Under the pieces are notes generated by a model. The model was given only the letters and a program-made list of their open reading frames with translations. It was not told where the DNA came from and searched no databases. A stretch of DNA of 64,000 nt from NCBI RefSeq assembly GCF_018143015.1, contig NC_054754.1, forward strand, positions 21,762,875-21,826,874. Direction: 5' to 3'. Source of the DNA: Lytechinus variegatus. Taxonomy: Eukaryota; Echinodermata; Echinoidea; Temnopleuroida; Toxopneustidae. Below, in pieces: positions 37,463-49,550 of the stretch. The first letter of the stretch is position 1. Each line of letters begins with the position of its first letter. Position numbers and translations under genes: made by a program.

Positions 37463-38085
37463 TTAAAATTTACCCCCCCCCCACGGATTTTCGCCGGTGT
37501 TCGATTGATGTGATACCAATTGATATGATTGTGATTCACATGATTTGTGAGGGGAGAGGGGTCAGTTTTCCTTCCCAATAAAAACATGATTATTCTTATT
37601 ATTCAACTTCTTTGGTATGTGCATTGAATTGTTACATTTCATATGCAATTCAAAGTGGAGTTTCAAATAATTACTTTGATAGATGCTACAATTATTTGTG
37701 CTCTTATTGTGGAAATAAAAAACATTAAAATAAAATGAAATAAAGTGAAATTGATTTAGGCTTAATTTGGTGGGAGCATGGTTATCGTCCCTCATTGGTG
37801 TGTCGCGATTGATATATAAAAACGACTGAAATGAAACTGTTTTGAATAACAATGCCTGAAATGAAATAATATTTTATAACAATGACTGAAATGATAACAA
37901 TGAAATAATGTTTTCAGTTAGTGATCAATGAACATAAAGTTGTGATTAATTCAATCCTCTTTGTATTTCATGTTAAATTGTGAAGAAATATTATGTTGTA
38001 TCATAATGCTGAATGTCCTGACAGCTGTCGTTTAATATTGTTTGTATATCAACATAGTCGAGCTGCAATCGTGGCTGACAACCAG
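37463..38085. other. Intergenic, nothing recognisable
   Basis: Includes a C-run at 37473-37482. The minus-strand open frame at 37562-37852 has no recognisable domain. Confidence 0.35.
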
Positions 38086-38087
38086 AA

Positions 38088-38580
38088 ATGTGCATGATGA
38101 TGATGACGATTGTGAAAGTGATTATGATTGCTAAGGTGATGATGATGATGAGAGTGGTGATGGTGATGATTTTGAAGATGATGATGATTGTGATGATGAT
38201 GTTGATGATGATAGTTAAGAGGATGATGATGATGGTGGTGATGGTGATGATGAGGGTGCATGGTAATGACGATGGTGATGATGATGGTGAAAGTGATGAT
38301 GATTGCTAAGGTGATGATGATGATGGTGGTGATGGTGATGATTTTGAAGATGATGATGATGGTGATGATGACAATAATGATGTAACAGTTGATGATGATA
38401 GTTAAGAGGATGATAATGATGGTGGTGATGGTGATAATGAGGGTGGTAAAGACGATGGTGATGATGATGATAGTGAAAGTGATGATGATTGCTAAGGTGA
38501 TGATGATGATGGTGGTGATGATGATGAGGTGGTGATGGTGATGATGATTACAATAATGATGCTAAAGATGATTGAGATGA
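38088..38580. repeat. GAT/GGT-rich satellite with higher-order units
   Basis: GATGAT-type trinucleotides are organised into longer units: GTGAAAGTGATGATGATTGC then TAAGGTGATGATGATG recurs at about 38110, 38288 and 38473, i.e. roughly 180 bp steps. It opens spurious His- or Met-rich frames. Confidence 0.9.
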
Positions 38581-38599
38581 AAAATGTAGATCATTAATG

Positions 38600-41340
38600 A
38601 TAACAGGGATAAGAATGGTTGTGATGAAAATGATGTTTGGATGACACTAATGATGATGATGATGATGACGGGATTAAACTGGAGATAATGCCGGTGGTAG
38701 TGAAAGGATCTTATAGATATTCATGACGGTTTACTTCGTCTTCCCCTTCCAGTCTTCTTTCCTCTTTTTCAATTCTTCTTCTCCTTTTCTTCTTCTTTTG
38801 CTTCGTCTTCTGCGTCTTTTCCCCTCCTCTTCCTCCTTCTGAAATTGTAATAATCTAACAACTGTTTGTCAGCAAGCAGAAGGACAGGAAATGGCAAAAT
38901 AATAAAAATGTATTTCTCTATATATAGCTCCCCCTGTCTCTTTCTCCACTCATTCCGACTTTCAAACTTTTCATTCCCGTTTCTCTCTATTCTTTAATTC
39001 AATGTATCTCATGATTTCCTTTCTTCTGAAGGCGGTATTTGCAAATTGACGGATTTGTTATAGTTTCCTACATGCCTTGAAGCGACATTCGTGTACTCAT
39101 GTACTTACATTAAAAGGGTGTGATGAGCTCATATAATTGATATCTTAGTTACAACTAAAATCAAAGTAATATGAATATAAATACAAACAAATCTCATACA
39201 GTGTCATACAAGATAGAATGTAAAATTGGAGATAAAACTATTGGTTTAGCTGTTACACTCGGAGAGGGATAAAAGAAGGGGAGAGAGAAGGAGAGATGGA
39301 TGAGAATGAGGGGGGGGGGGGGGGCTGAAAGGGAATGATCTGAAACTCGGAATCAGGAGCGGCGTGTGAGAGCTACAGAAAGACAAGTAAGAAATCTGAC
39401 GGTTGAATGGTGTGAAAAATGAAATAAAAATAAAATAATTCAAAGAAAATTAGGAAGAAATACATGTAAATAGCTAAATCATAACTGATTTGCTAAAATG
39501 TGGATTTTTTAAAGAAAAATATTCTCTTAAAATGTATGAGGAATCAAGATTGTTCTGAATCTAGATTTGAAGTTTGAGCCCAGCTTCCCTTAGGATAATG
39601 AACTATACCTAAAATTACTATATTTAAAAATATAATTACACATACGTCACGATGAAAGCAAATTAAGTTTCATCCTCAATTTTCCACCAATTCAAAAATC
39701 TGAAAACATCAATAATAATTTGTAATGCCAAGTCATGCCGGCCTTTATTATTGTATCAAAAGATTCAATATTAGTTAAGTTTATGAATACAAAATAAAAT
39801 TCTGTAGCTACCTGTATACATTTACGGTCAAATATTACACAAACATTACAGAGAAAAAGGATCAATTATAAACAGAATATATCCCCACACCTAATAATCC
39901 ATGATATTTAAAAAAAATTCCTATTATATTTATCACATTTTACTTTCCCATTTCATAATATTGTATATTTGTACATTCGTACAATCGAATGTATTTCCAC
40001 TTTTCATTACCTGTTAATACTTAGCCTTTTCTCTATTGGTTAATAGAAATTATTTCTTCAACTCGCTATAGGGGACCCACGCACAAGCAATGCTAAAGTG
40101 GATCCCCTCATTTCCATTCACGCGGCTTGATACTATTTTAAAACAAGCCTTTATATACACATGCTGAGGTAAAATTGATCTTGTCTTCATAATTTGATTT
40201 GTGTCTGTATTTGATTTATATTTGTCATGGAAATGAAATAAACTTCTTGAATCTTGAATGAAAAATGATTGTATAATTATCATATTCAACACAATAATGA
40301 TTATGAATGGACACCAATGAAGATTCTTCGTGATCGATATTGATATGATCGGAATCTCACAGGAATCGAACCTGTCCCATCTCATCAACTTTATTGTGTA
40401 ATTTGGAGGTTAATTTGGAGTCTTGACTTGTGTTGGTGGGCATGAATCAGGAAATAGTGGGGTGTAAGACCGAAAGAGGCAATGGTAAAAGAATGTTAGC
40501 AAAAAATTAAATTATCCAGTCTTCTCTACCAATCAAAATAGATTTACAAGTATGAAAAATTCAAAATTAGAATAGTAGGCCTGCATAATATCGAGTTTCA
40601 CTAGAAACTCAAGGGGATATACGAACATGATTATAAAGAGAGCATAGCTTGTTGATATATAATTAAGGTTCTTCTCATGATGATTGTATAAAAACACTTT
40701 TCAGGCTATTTATCTACAGTTTTCTGATTATTCATCTATGTATAATTTTTAATCTATTTATCTTTATATTTATCTATAAAATGTTCTATGGATAACGGAT
40801 AGGCGTTTACTTCTACAAATGCAATAATTAAAAGGTTAAAAACAGTAAAAGAATAACTTATGATGTAAGCCTATATTACATTCATATTGAAAGATAAATT
40901 ATTTACATTCAAAAGCTAAGAGAGAAAAGAAATTTAAAGTATTATTGATATAATAAAACACACGTTCTTCATAAGAAAAAAAACACAAGACGCGATTTAC
41001 TGTGCGTACAACGTACATAACAAGACACATGACATAATTATATGACATTTTAACCATTATTTATGTTTTTTACTTTGATTTTTAAGAAAATCGTACACAA
41101 GCAGTGTCTACTCACATGAAATCTGAATTGATCTTTAATCCACCATGTACAGATGAACCAACAATCTATCCACCTTTGTCAATGATTAATCAAACATAGG
41201 CTATATTTTTAAATTTAAAACAGGCAACCGGCATGTTTCAAAGTGACATCGAATAGATTCTCACCCCGTAAATCACAAATATGGGTGAGAAATAATTTCA
41301 CTACATCTGTTCGTCACAACGATTAAAGTATTTAAACCGT
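38600..41340. other. Intergenic, few weak retroposon traces
   Basis: No gene is supported. A G-run lies at 39311-39324. At 40225-40260 AAATAAACTTCTTGAATCTTG resembles a retroposon tail. On the minus strand ACAGGTTCGATTCCTGT (about 40357-40373) is a perfect tRNA T-arm but has no matching tRNA body. Confidence 0.35.
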
Positions 41341-41893
41341 CCTTTAACCGACATGTAACAGCATCCTCGATGATGGCTCGATCAAACAACACACAGTTGG
41401 AAATTTGCGATGTTTATGACGCTCTTTATTTTCCAAACTTATTGTTATGCGCATGTGCAATTCAAGGACTAGTTGTCCTTTGCAAATGCATAGCAAAGTT
41501 GCTACAAAACCTGAAATCTAAAGCTTCCTCGTGGAAATCCCTTTGTGGATCCAATTGCAGAAAGCGTTGCAATCAATCGAAGCTCGATTCAATAACAAAT
41601 CAGAAATGCTTAATTTTGTTGAATTTGTAAAACGTAAAAAAGGCATTCCAGCAGTAGTCCTCCGAAGATGATCGTTCGAATTAAGCTCTCCATCAAATCC
41701 ATCGAAAAAAAAAAAACCAGAAATATTTCTCAATCTTGATCAATGTGATAATAGAGTAAATAAACATTCAATCTTCAGTGGGGTGCATGCACGTTCACTC
41801 GATACAAAGCCCACGTTGAAATGACAAAAGGTATGCAGCATGCACTGCAATTCGCACGTACCGGCAGCTCCAGCTCTGGATGGGTGTGTACAG

Positions 41894-41947
41894 TGACGTT
41901 GTATGATTGGCTGAAAATATGACACGTCATATCCTCTACATCCAATC
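41894..41947. promoter_or_regulatory. CRE/CCAAT cluster
   Basis: TGACGT (41894), ATTGGCT (41906, an inverted CCAAT box), TGACACGTCA (41920) and CCAATCAG (41942) lie within 54 bp, in DNA richer in CpG than its surroundings (about 41360-41990). This is the composition of an animal core promoter or enhancer. No adjoining exon could be recognised on either strand. Confidence 0.4.
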
Positions 41948-42258
41948 AGAGAGGTTACAAATTGTTGCGATATCATTAAGGGGAATTCCCTTCAGACCAG
42001 TTGGAACCAGAATTTCTCATGTTTATTGGAAGGGGTTTGTTTGACTTCATCATTCGATATTTCAGATGGGGCAAGCATAATACTAGTAATAGATGTTTAT
42101 TTCGATCATTGGTGAAGGGGATAACAAAAATATGATATCAATCTGTTTTCAATACTATAAGGCCTAGAGATAAACAATTAAAATTATGTGCTTATCATGA
42201 GAATGAATAGTAAATTAAAAATAATAAAACACCTGAAGCTAGAAATTAATGTAAAGAT

Positions 42259-42531
42259 CAGGACCGTCGCCAGGGGGGGGGGGTGCGGAGGGTGCGAACG
42301 CACCCCCCTTCAGAACCAAAAAATAAAAATAGAAATAAAAATAAAAAAATTAAAAAAAAACAAAAAAAAAACCGGAGGGGGGGGGGTAGGGATACTTGAG
42401 GGATATACCCATTCTGGCCGGCGGGCTATATAACTGCATGAAATTGAGTTAATACGTTGTTTTTTGTGTTTTTGTGTTTTTTTTTTCATAAAAAGCACCC
42501 CCCCCCCCTAGAAAAAAGCTGGTGACGGCCC
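42259..42531. mobile_element. G/C-run element with 9-bp target duplication
   Basis: AGGACCGTCGCCAGGGG at the left is inverted at the right as CTGGTGACGGCCCT. TGTAAAGAT flanks it exactly (42250-42258 and 42532-42540). Internal runs of G and C bracket an A-rich core. Clean borders suggest a fairly recent insertion. Confidence 0.75.
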
Positions 42532-42540
42532 TGTAAAGAT

Positions 42541-43393
42541 ACAGGTCTTTGCTTAAACAATATAAGTTGTGCTCAGTTATCTCACTATAAAGAATACTAG
42601 TGTTTTACATAGACTAAAAGATTTCATGCCCATCTTGCCATGTTATCAGGGGATTTCAGGCAAAAGTCATTCATGTTTTATCATATTTGCTAATGCAAAT
42701 GTATATGATTATTAAAAAAACCTCTCCACTGTGAATACAAATGAAGATAAATAATGAAACGAATAATGAACAAGGATATCTACAGAAATCATAATAAAGC
42801 TTAATTGAAATTCAAATATATTTTCTAATCTGCGATTTTTAATATTTGATGCGAAAAGTTAGAATAATAACAACAACAATATTGATAATGATAATAATAT
42901 CAACAATAATAACAATAATATTGATAATAACAATAATAATAATAATGATAAAGTTTGTGTAATATTTCCATTTTTTCAAACAAACAAATATTAAATCTGG
43001 GATGTAAATCAAGTACCTACTCTCTTTTATGCCCGCAGATTTTTTTTTAATCTTTACGTAATCTAAAACTGTAATAACACTTTCCACAAATTCATTAGAG
43101 AAAGTATGTATAAACTATAAAGTATGTATAATAATAATAATAATAATAGACAGTTCTTGTATAGCGCATAACACATTATAAATAACGTCTCTATGCGCTT
43201 CCAAAGGACTTGGATATTATTACCCTGGCCTTAGCCCCGCAACGCATCCATTCGTAGTGCTTGTGTAGTTTCTTTTCCAGACCTTCATAAGATTAGACCA
43301 GAACAAATCTTTAATATTCATCTCGTTTCAGGGTAAGGCGCCCATTCACTCCAGACCCCTCCCGATTTTTATATTAAATTCTTCCTGCCTGGT
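42541..43393. other. Intergenic, AAT-repeat and retroposon tail
   Basis: AAT/ATT repeats at about 42860-42950 and 43125-43148. The latter is joined to GACAGTTCTTGTATAGCGCA and ACGTCTCTATGCGCTT, a pattern typical of a minus-strand retroposon 3' end with a trinucleotide tail. Confidence 0.4.
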
Positions 43394-43620
43394 CATAGAT
43401 CGATTATAAAACACCTGCAACTAAATCGCATGCTTCTGGAGCTACATGTTTAACGGGATATACTGGATTCAAAATCAAATTGAAATTAATAATCTGATTT
43501 TATTAGACTGTTTCAATTATTAAAGCAAAAATTAGTCAAAATAGATATGGCTTTTAGAAATATTCCATTTACTTTGACATAAAAATGTTAACCAGTACAG
43601 GTTGCATTTAATTATGGGTA

Positions 43621-43631
43621 CACTATATATG
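43621..43631 (+). promoter_or_regulatory. Candidate TATA promoter, gene copy 2
   Basis: CACTATATATGC lies in the block conserved with 28521-28531, and the 70 bases upstream also align. Downstream sequence diverges at once, as expected if the TATA region is held and the untranslated exon is free to drift. Confidence 0.42.
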
Positions 43632-43651
43632 CAAAAATGGCTCATTGAAGA

Positions 43652-43884
43652 GACTAAGTCTAATGCCACAACAAATGAGCGAGTGCACAGGCACTGTCAC
43701 CATTCCCGAATTAATGTGGGACATGGTCATACAATTTCTTGTCCAACCAATTTTTTGTTCCACAATCCAAGATACCATCCCTTCCCACATTTTTGCACTT
43801 GCAACAATAATTTGTTTTCTTTCCTTTTTAGTCAACCTATTTCATTTCAACAAAGTCTGTGGTAGGAGAGGGATCATCTTTTAA
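43652..43884 (+). other. Predicted non-coding first exon, copy 2
   Basis: From the inferred start to the donor GTAAGTACGCCTTACTT at 43885. The last 40 bases (TTTCAACAAAGTCTGTGG and so on) align with 28738-28775 of copy 1. An open frame of about 80 residues crosses it (43645-43884), but it is not conserved in copy 1. Confidence 0.38.
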
Positions 43885-44413
43885 GTAAGTACGCCTTACT
43901 TCATTTGTTTTTACCATTAATAGCTATAATTTTATCTAGACCATTTTTCACCAATAAGCATGCTAGCCTAGTAAATATGCTGGGTCTCTATTCAATGGTT
44001 CTGATGAAACCAATATATAATTTTTAAGTTTCTTTCAGTGAGATATGTTTCATATATTTTTCAAAATTTCTTTGAAAATTAAGCAAGTTAAAGCCTGTCA
44101 TAAGTCCAATTAATCAGTGAGATATCAGTTGCCACGGAAATATGTCACGTTTGTCGAAAAAATGTTTGCTGAAAATATCAAAGATTTCAATTTTCCGTTC
44201 GCTAATACATACAAAATTGAAAGATATTCAGCAATTAATCTCAGTGAACAGAAAAATAGAAAACTTAACCACAATAATAAATTTCCTTTTTTTTAAATGT
44301 TTACACGTGTAAAATAAAGTCTTATGCTATAAATGTTGAAAAGATTCACCAGAAATATCCCCTTTATAACTGAATTCATAGCAAACTTGTGGCTTATTTA
44401 CATAACTAATTAT

Positions 44414-46041
44414 GTTCAGTCCATCTCCTTTATAAAATATGCATGGTTATCATATATTTTAACATAAAAATGTTTTGCCTTGTGATTTTAACGTTGCATA
44501 CAGCATTAAATTGAAAATATAATGTAAAAAAGTGAAATATGTGATATTCTCCCATAGAGCCGTGTGTTATAAATCCGCGCTCTTGCCCTCTTTAAGATGG
44601 CGGCATCCCCGAACATGGAATCACAGCAATTTGATGAAGTCCGCCCTCTAGTGTCAATAATATACATCTCTATGGATTCCATGTATTGCGCAGCCGCCAT
44701 CTTAAAGAGGGCAAGAGCGCGAATTTATAACACACGGCTCTATGGGAGAATATCACATATATCACTTTTTTACATTATATTTTCAATTTAATGCTGTATG
44801 CAACGTTAAAATCACAAGGCAAAAAAAAATTTATGTTAAAATATATGATAACCATGCATATTTCATAAAGGAGATGGACTAAACATCCAGAAAACGGGGG
44901 AAAACGACGAGGTCGATTGAGTCATTCAATATATTAGCCATCATATAGCATATACCGTGACAAGGGTGTCAGATAAGGTCAACTTAACACTTTAGATTGT
45001 TCATATGTTCTCTTGATTTGGTGCTCATTTGACACTCAGTGTTCAAGCAATATACTGTATTGAAACAACACTTAGAGTGTAAAATAAACACCAAATACTC
45101 AGAAGTGTTGAAACAACACCGTGACAGGTGTTGGATAGCAATATTTTTAACAAAAATTATTGTTGAAGTTATACACTTCACTGGAGTAACTCAACACTGT
45201 CTGTTGTTGAGGTATTAAAAAAAATACCCTAGTGTTAAGTTACACCGTCAGGCTGCAGGTGTTGAAGAACTTGACATCGGACACCAAATGGTGTGAATCC
45301 GAACCGTGAAACAACACCAAAGCTGGTGTTGGTATTTTTTTTTACACCAATGGGTGATTTAAACTTTCGTTTAAATGTTCGTTTCTGCAGGTGTTCGAGG
45401 GTGTCAAATGAACACCAAATGGTGTCAACTTCATAACATTCTGCGACTCGTGTTCAAATCGAACACCAAGACTGGTGTTGATATATTTTAACATCCTAAA
45501 TGTTGGTAATCTTAACACCAGTGTCAGTGTATCTCCAACACCAGATGGTGAGGTCCTTTATTGATTGGGCTGAGATTTAACACCCGTGGTGTTAAATATA
45601 GCTATAACGTCGCATAGTCTCCAATATTATATCTAATGGGATTATCAGTGATTCACCATATGATTTCTACTTTGATTTCCTCAAAATTAACTGAAAGGAG
45701 GGGAAACTTCAGACCAAGCCCTGATCTACATCATAGGTAATGCACGTACAGCAACCTATTTTTCCCCCGTTTTCTGGATGTTCAGTCCATCTCCTTTATA
45801 AAATATGCATGGTTATCATATATATTAACATAAAAATGTTTTGCCTTGTGATTTTAACGTTGCATACAGCATTAAATTGAAAATATAATGTAAAAAACTG
45901 AAATATGTGATATTCTCCCATAGAGCCGTGTGTTATAAATCCGCGCTCTTGCACTCTTTAAGATGGCGGCCGCCCCGAACATGGATTAACAGCAATTTGA
46001 TGAAGTCCGCCCTCTAGTGTCAATAATATACATCTCTATGT
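44414..46041. mobile_element. Composite TIR element, three arm copies
   Basis: A 195-260 bp arm starting TTCAGTCCATCTCCTTTATA occurs at 44414-44672 (plus), 44691-44886 (minus) and 45780-46041 (plus). The second and third share 20 more bases inward (ATCCAGAAAACGGGGG). Between them (44915-45755) ACACC and GGTGT words recur every 20-60 bp. The arms carry GCCGCCATCTTAAAGAG. The left border is confirmed by comparison with copy 1, which reads on after ACTAATTAT. No protein is recognised. The palindrome makes two identical 24-residue frame ends, which are an artefact. Confidence 0.7.
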
Positions 46042-48169
46042 GACCGACCGACTCTGGCGCGCTTAGTCCGAGTATGCATAGTAGGAGTGAATCATAAATA
46101 TTGTAATTTGTTCTTGACTATATAATAAATACATCAATTAAAAAAAGGAATGTAGCCCACCCCACCTTTCATTATAATCATATATTTTATCACATCTCTA
46201 TGATTGTAGATATCTGTGGGGCGAATACGAACTTCGATGCGTGCGTGCGAGCGTGCAGTGTACTAACCGAATTCACATACATGCAGAAAAGGCAACGCTC
46301 TTTGGAACGAAGAGGCGACGAAAAAAGAAGAGTTTTTGAACGGTGATCATTGTGATCATTTTATTTTTTCGCGAAGAGAAATGTTCTATGCATTGGAATA
46401 GTAATTTGAGCGTAAGAACGGTGGTCTGCTTCTTTTATACGCACCACTCTAGAATAAAAATCACGACTCAAAAAAAAAGAATATCTATAGTTATAATCAA
46501 ACCATGGTTTGCTAATTATAAAATTGCTGGTCATGCATGAAGATATTTTCGTTTCTCCCAATATAGAGTGCCCTTAGTCTGCAGAGTAAAAAGCAACAAC
46601 ATTGTTTAAGTTTTAAACAACACACTTTGTAGTTTTTAAAAATAAGTGTTTCAAATTACCGACTTGCGTTCATTATGCGGGGTGTCGGGCCTTTGACCCC
46701 CCCCCCACAAAAAAATACACGACGAAAGGGGAAAAAAAATGGAAAGAAAGGAAACCAAAGGGGGCCATCTTCTGTATTTTAACTCAAACTCTATCACAAA
46801 CATCACAAACTTTGATTTTTGTATTAAAAAGTGTCAACGTTTTTTTCTCTCTCTCTCGCTTCGCCCTCTGACAGTTGTTGTTTTTTTTAGAGAGAGAGAT
46901 TTTGCCTCATATGTCTTCCCCCCCCAAAAAAAAAAATGTGTTACTCAATACACCACTGCTATAGCCTGCTGGGTGTATGCGACTAGTGAGTTTCTCTTAA
47001 TATAACGTATAATAACGTATATAGTGAACAATTTTCTTTAAAATGTATACATTATGATTATAATTATTATTGCAATTTTTGTTTTGAGGATGGGGGGTGC
47101 ATTGGCAAAACAATTTCCTGCCCTTCATTCAGTCAGTCAAGCCCATGAATTTGTTGGATTGGTTTATGTCCCAGTTTATGTACAGTGCAATGAAAATTAT
47201 TACCATGCAAATCACAATGAGATTGTACGGGGAAGACGACTGAATGTAACCATTTTATTATCAACATAACCAGATAGATGAAGGCGAAATCGTTTGATAA
47301 TATTCTATAAAATGTCTACTAAAACAAAACACATCATATTACCTTCATATTGACTTTATTCCAATGTATGATGACTCCAGTACATGAGGAAATTGTACAT
47401 TATATTTTATCAACACTTTGCTTGCAGTGGAAAGCTCTCGTTATTATGATACATTTATATACAGCATGTATTACAGAGATGCGTTGTATGCAGCACAATT
47501 TCTTCCGCTCGTGTATTGAAATGGACTTTGATCATTGTATACCAATGTTAACAAAGAAAAATAAAAAACGATACTATTATAGTATTGATTCGCCCGATCG
47601 ACTCTGATTCGGCAAAAGAGAAAAGTTAAATCACGGGATATCAATTGAATTTGTAACTAACATTTGGTTTATCTTTTTTTAAATTTCCTTCAGTTTTTCG
47701 GTATTTTTTTTTGCATATCCTTGCTGAAATAAAATGAAGATTTGTAATTGTTTTGTATTTATCTTGAGAATATGTAATCAATTTGAATGAAATCCTTAAT
47801 AAAAACATGTTGAAAAAGTGTGGGTGTGTGTGTGTGAGGATGTGTTTACACAGAAAAGATTCTCAGTTAAATGTAGTCATGTTATAATACATGTAAAATA
47901 CAATACATGCGAATAGACTTTTTAAAAAGTACAAACAACCACATGAACAATTTTGACAAATGCAACTGTCCAAGAATTACTTTCCACTTTATAAGAATGT
48001 TTTTACATATTGAACAGATATCAGATATACAGATAGGTAGATAGGATAGATAGACAGGATATGAAATATATTAGAAAGATATATTATAAAAAAAAGGTTA
48101 TATCAGTCTGTTTATTTTGCAATATTTCAACCTGTATACACCGGTCGGCTATAACCGCTATAACCGGCT

Positions 48170-49200
48170 TGCGTACAGATGAGGGGGGGGGGGCTTGGAG
48201 GCCTATGATTTTAACAACCTGGAAAAAAGAGGAAGGGTAAGGAAAGGAAGGACAGGAAAGGAAGGAAATGAAAGAAAAGGAAAGGAAAGAAAAGAAAAGG
48301 AAAGGAATTAAAGGAAAGGAAAGAAAAGAAAAGAAAAGAAAAGAAAAGGAAAGGAAAGGAAAGGAAAGGAAAGGAAAGGAAAGGAAAGGAAAGGAAGGAA
48401 ATGAAAGGAAAGGAAAGGAAGGAAAGGAAAGGACGAATATTATTTCAAAATCGTTCACAAAGTTAGATTTCCGTATATTAATTACATGTTTTTTTTTCTG
48501 GTAGAAGTTCTGTCCCCTGACTTCGCTCGCTCACAGGAGCTTGTTAGGAAATTGGCCCCATGGGCCACGTCTGGCCTCCTCAATATTTTTGTATCATAAC
48601 GCTTATGCACTGCTATAACCTGTAGTGTATAAGCGACATAATGAACTTCTCTTAAACAGTGACATCAAGAATTTCATTTCATGCAAGATAATGACTGAAA
48701 ATCCCCTTTTTGTGGGGGGTGTATGCATTATCTAACAATTTTCTACCCTCACGTCAGTGGAGCCCATATATTTGCTTTCCGCAGCTTATTTTATAAAAAA
48801 AGTGCAGTGAAAATCATGATCATGCAAATCAGATTTAATTAAGTAATTTTTTTGTCAATGTATTGTACTTGGAAATGTTTCGTTTTAAGTATTTTTTTAA
48901 TGTTGTATATTAATTTGTATGGTAAATGTAGGACCCCAAGGAAGAACAGCAGTATTTTGCAAATACAGCTGAATTGGGTGATCCTTCGTTATTATATGTA
49001 TCTCTCCTGTATATTGTATATTTTTTATCTGATTACGGAAATAAAACAAACAAGATAAAGATATACTGGATTGGACTTTGGTCATCATATGCCCTTATAA
49101 CAGTGTGTAATAGACAACCAAAAAATCAAATGTGATACGATTCAGTATTGATTCGCACCGTAGACTCTGATTGGGAAGGAAAAGAAAAAGAATCAAATGG
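48170..49200 (+). repeat. Third, diverged copy of an intron 1 block
   Basis: The order of landmarks repeats 31330-32400 and 46670-47630: G/C-run with GAGGGGGG, TTCGCTCGCTCAC, GCACTGCTATAACCTG, ACAATTTTCTACCCTCA, GTGCAGTGAAAATCATGATC, TTGGACTTTGGTCATC and AGACTCTGATTGGG. It is a tandem partial duplication inside intron 1 of gene copy 2. Confidence 0.6.
48235..48432. repeat. GGAAA-rich microsatellite
   Basis: About 200 bp of GGAAA/GAAAA pentamers, the expanded purine core of a CAGTGGCG-type G-run element. It opens a Lys/Glu/Arg-rich frame on one strand and a Ser/Phe/Leu/Pro-rich frame on the other, neither of them a gene. Confidence 0.93.
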
Positions 49201-49550
49201 CCGTATAGACTGTGGTGTTTTGTAATGTATAATAGTTGGTCTAATACTTTTATAATCAATATTACGTAAATTAGGAAGGATTAGAGAAGGAACGAATCGA
49301 AAAGAAAAAAACTAGATAAGACTAATAAATATTACACATATTTGAAGGCTATAACTCTTTTATTTTTTTTTAATAACGTTTAGTAGAGATTTAGCTATAA
49401 TTTTGTGAGAAGAAAAAAACTTTTTTTTTTGGGGGGGGGTGACAGATTACAATATGACAGAAATATATTACATATGTTATGTGATGTATAATGTATTATT
49501 CCGGGGATTAAGGAAAAAAATTACAATTGATTTTCATTTCACGCTTAGGA

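Noticed and set aside
38049-38309. His-rich and Met-rich frames
   Set aside because: Products of the GAT-rich satellite; both strands are equally open.
40357-40373. tRNA gene, minus strand
   Set aside because: Only a perfect T-arm is present; no anticodon arm or acceptor stem could be paired.
41370-41630. 86-residue frame starting MMARSNNTQ
   Set aside because: No domain, no splice context and no second copy; could be chance in a slightly GC-richer stretch.
43645-43884. 79-residue frame over the predicted first exon of copy 2
   Set aside because: Not conserved in copy 1, where the matching DNA is replaced by repeats.
44506-44791. Two frames sharing an identical 24-residue end on opposite strands
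   Set aside because: They are the two arms of a palindromic transposon read from each side.
48084-48504. Lys/Glu/Arg-rich frame and Ser/Phe/Leu/Pro-rich frame
   Set aside because: Both come from the GGAAA microsatellite.
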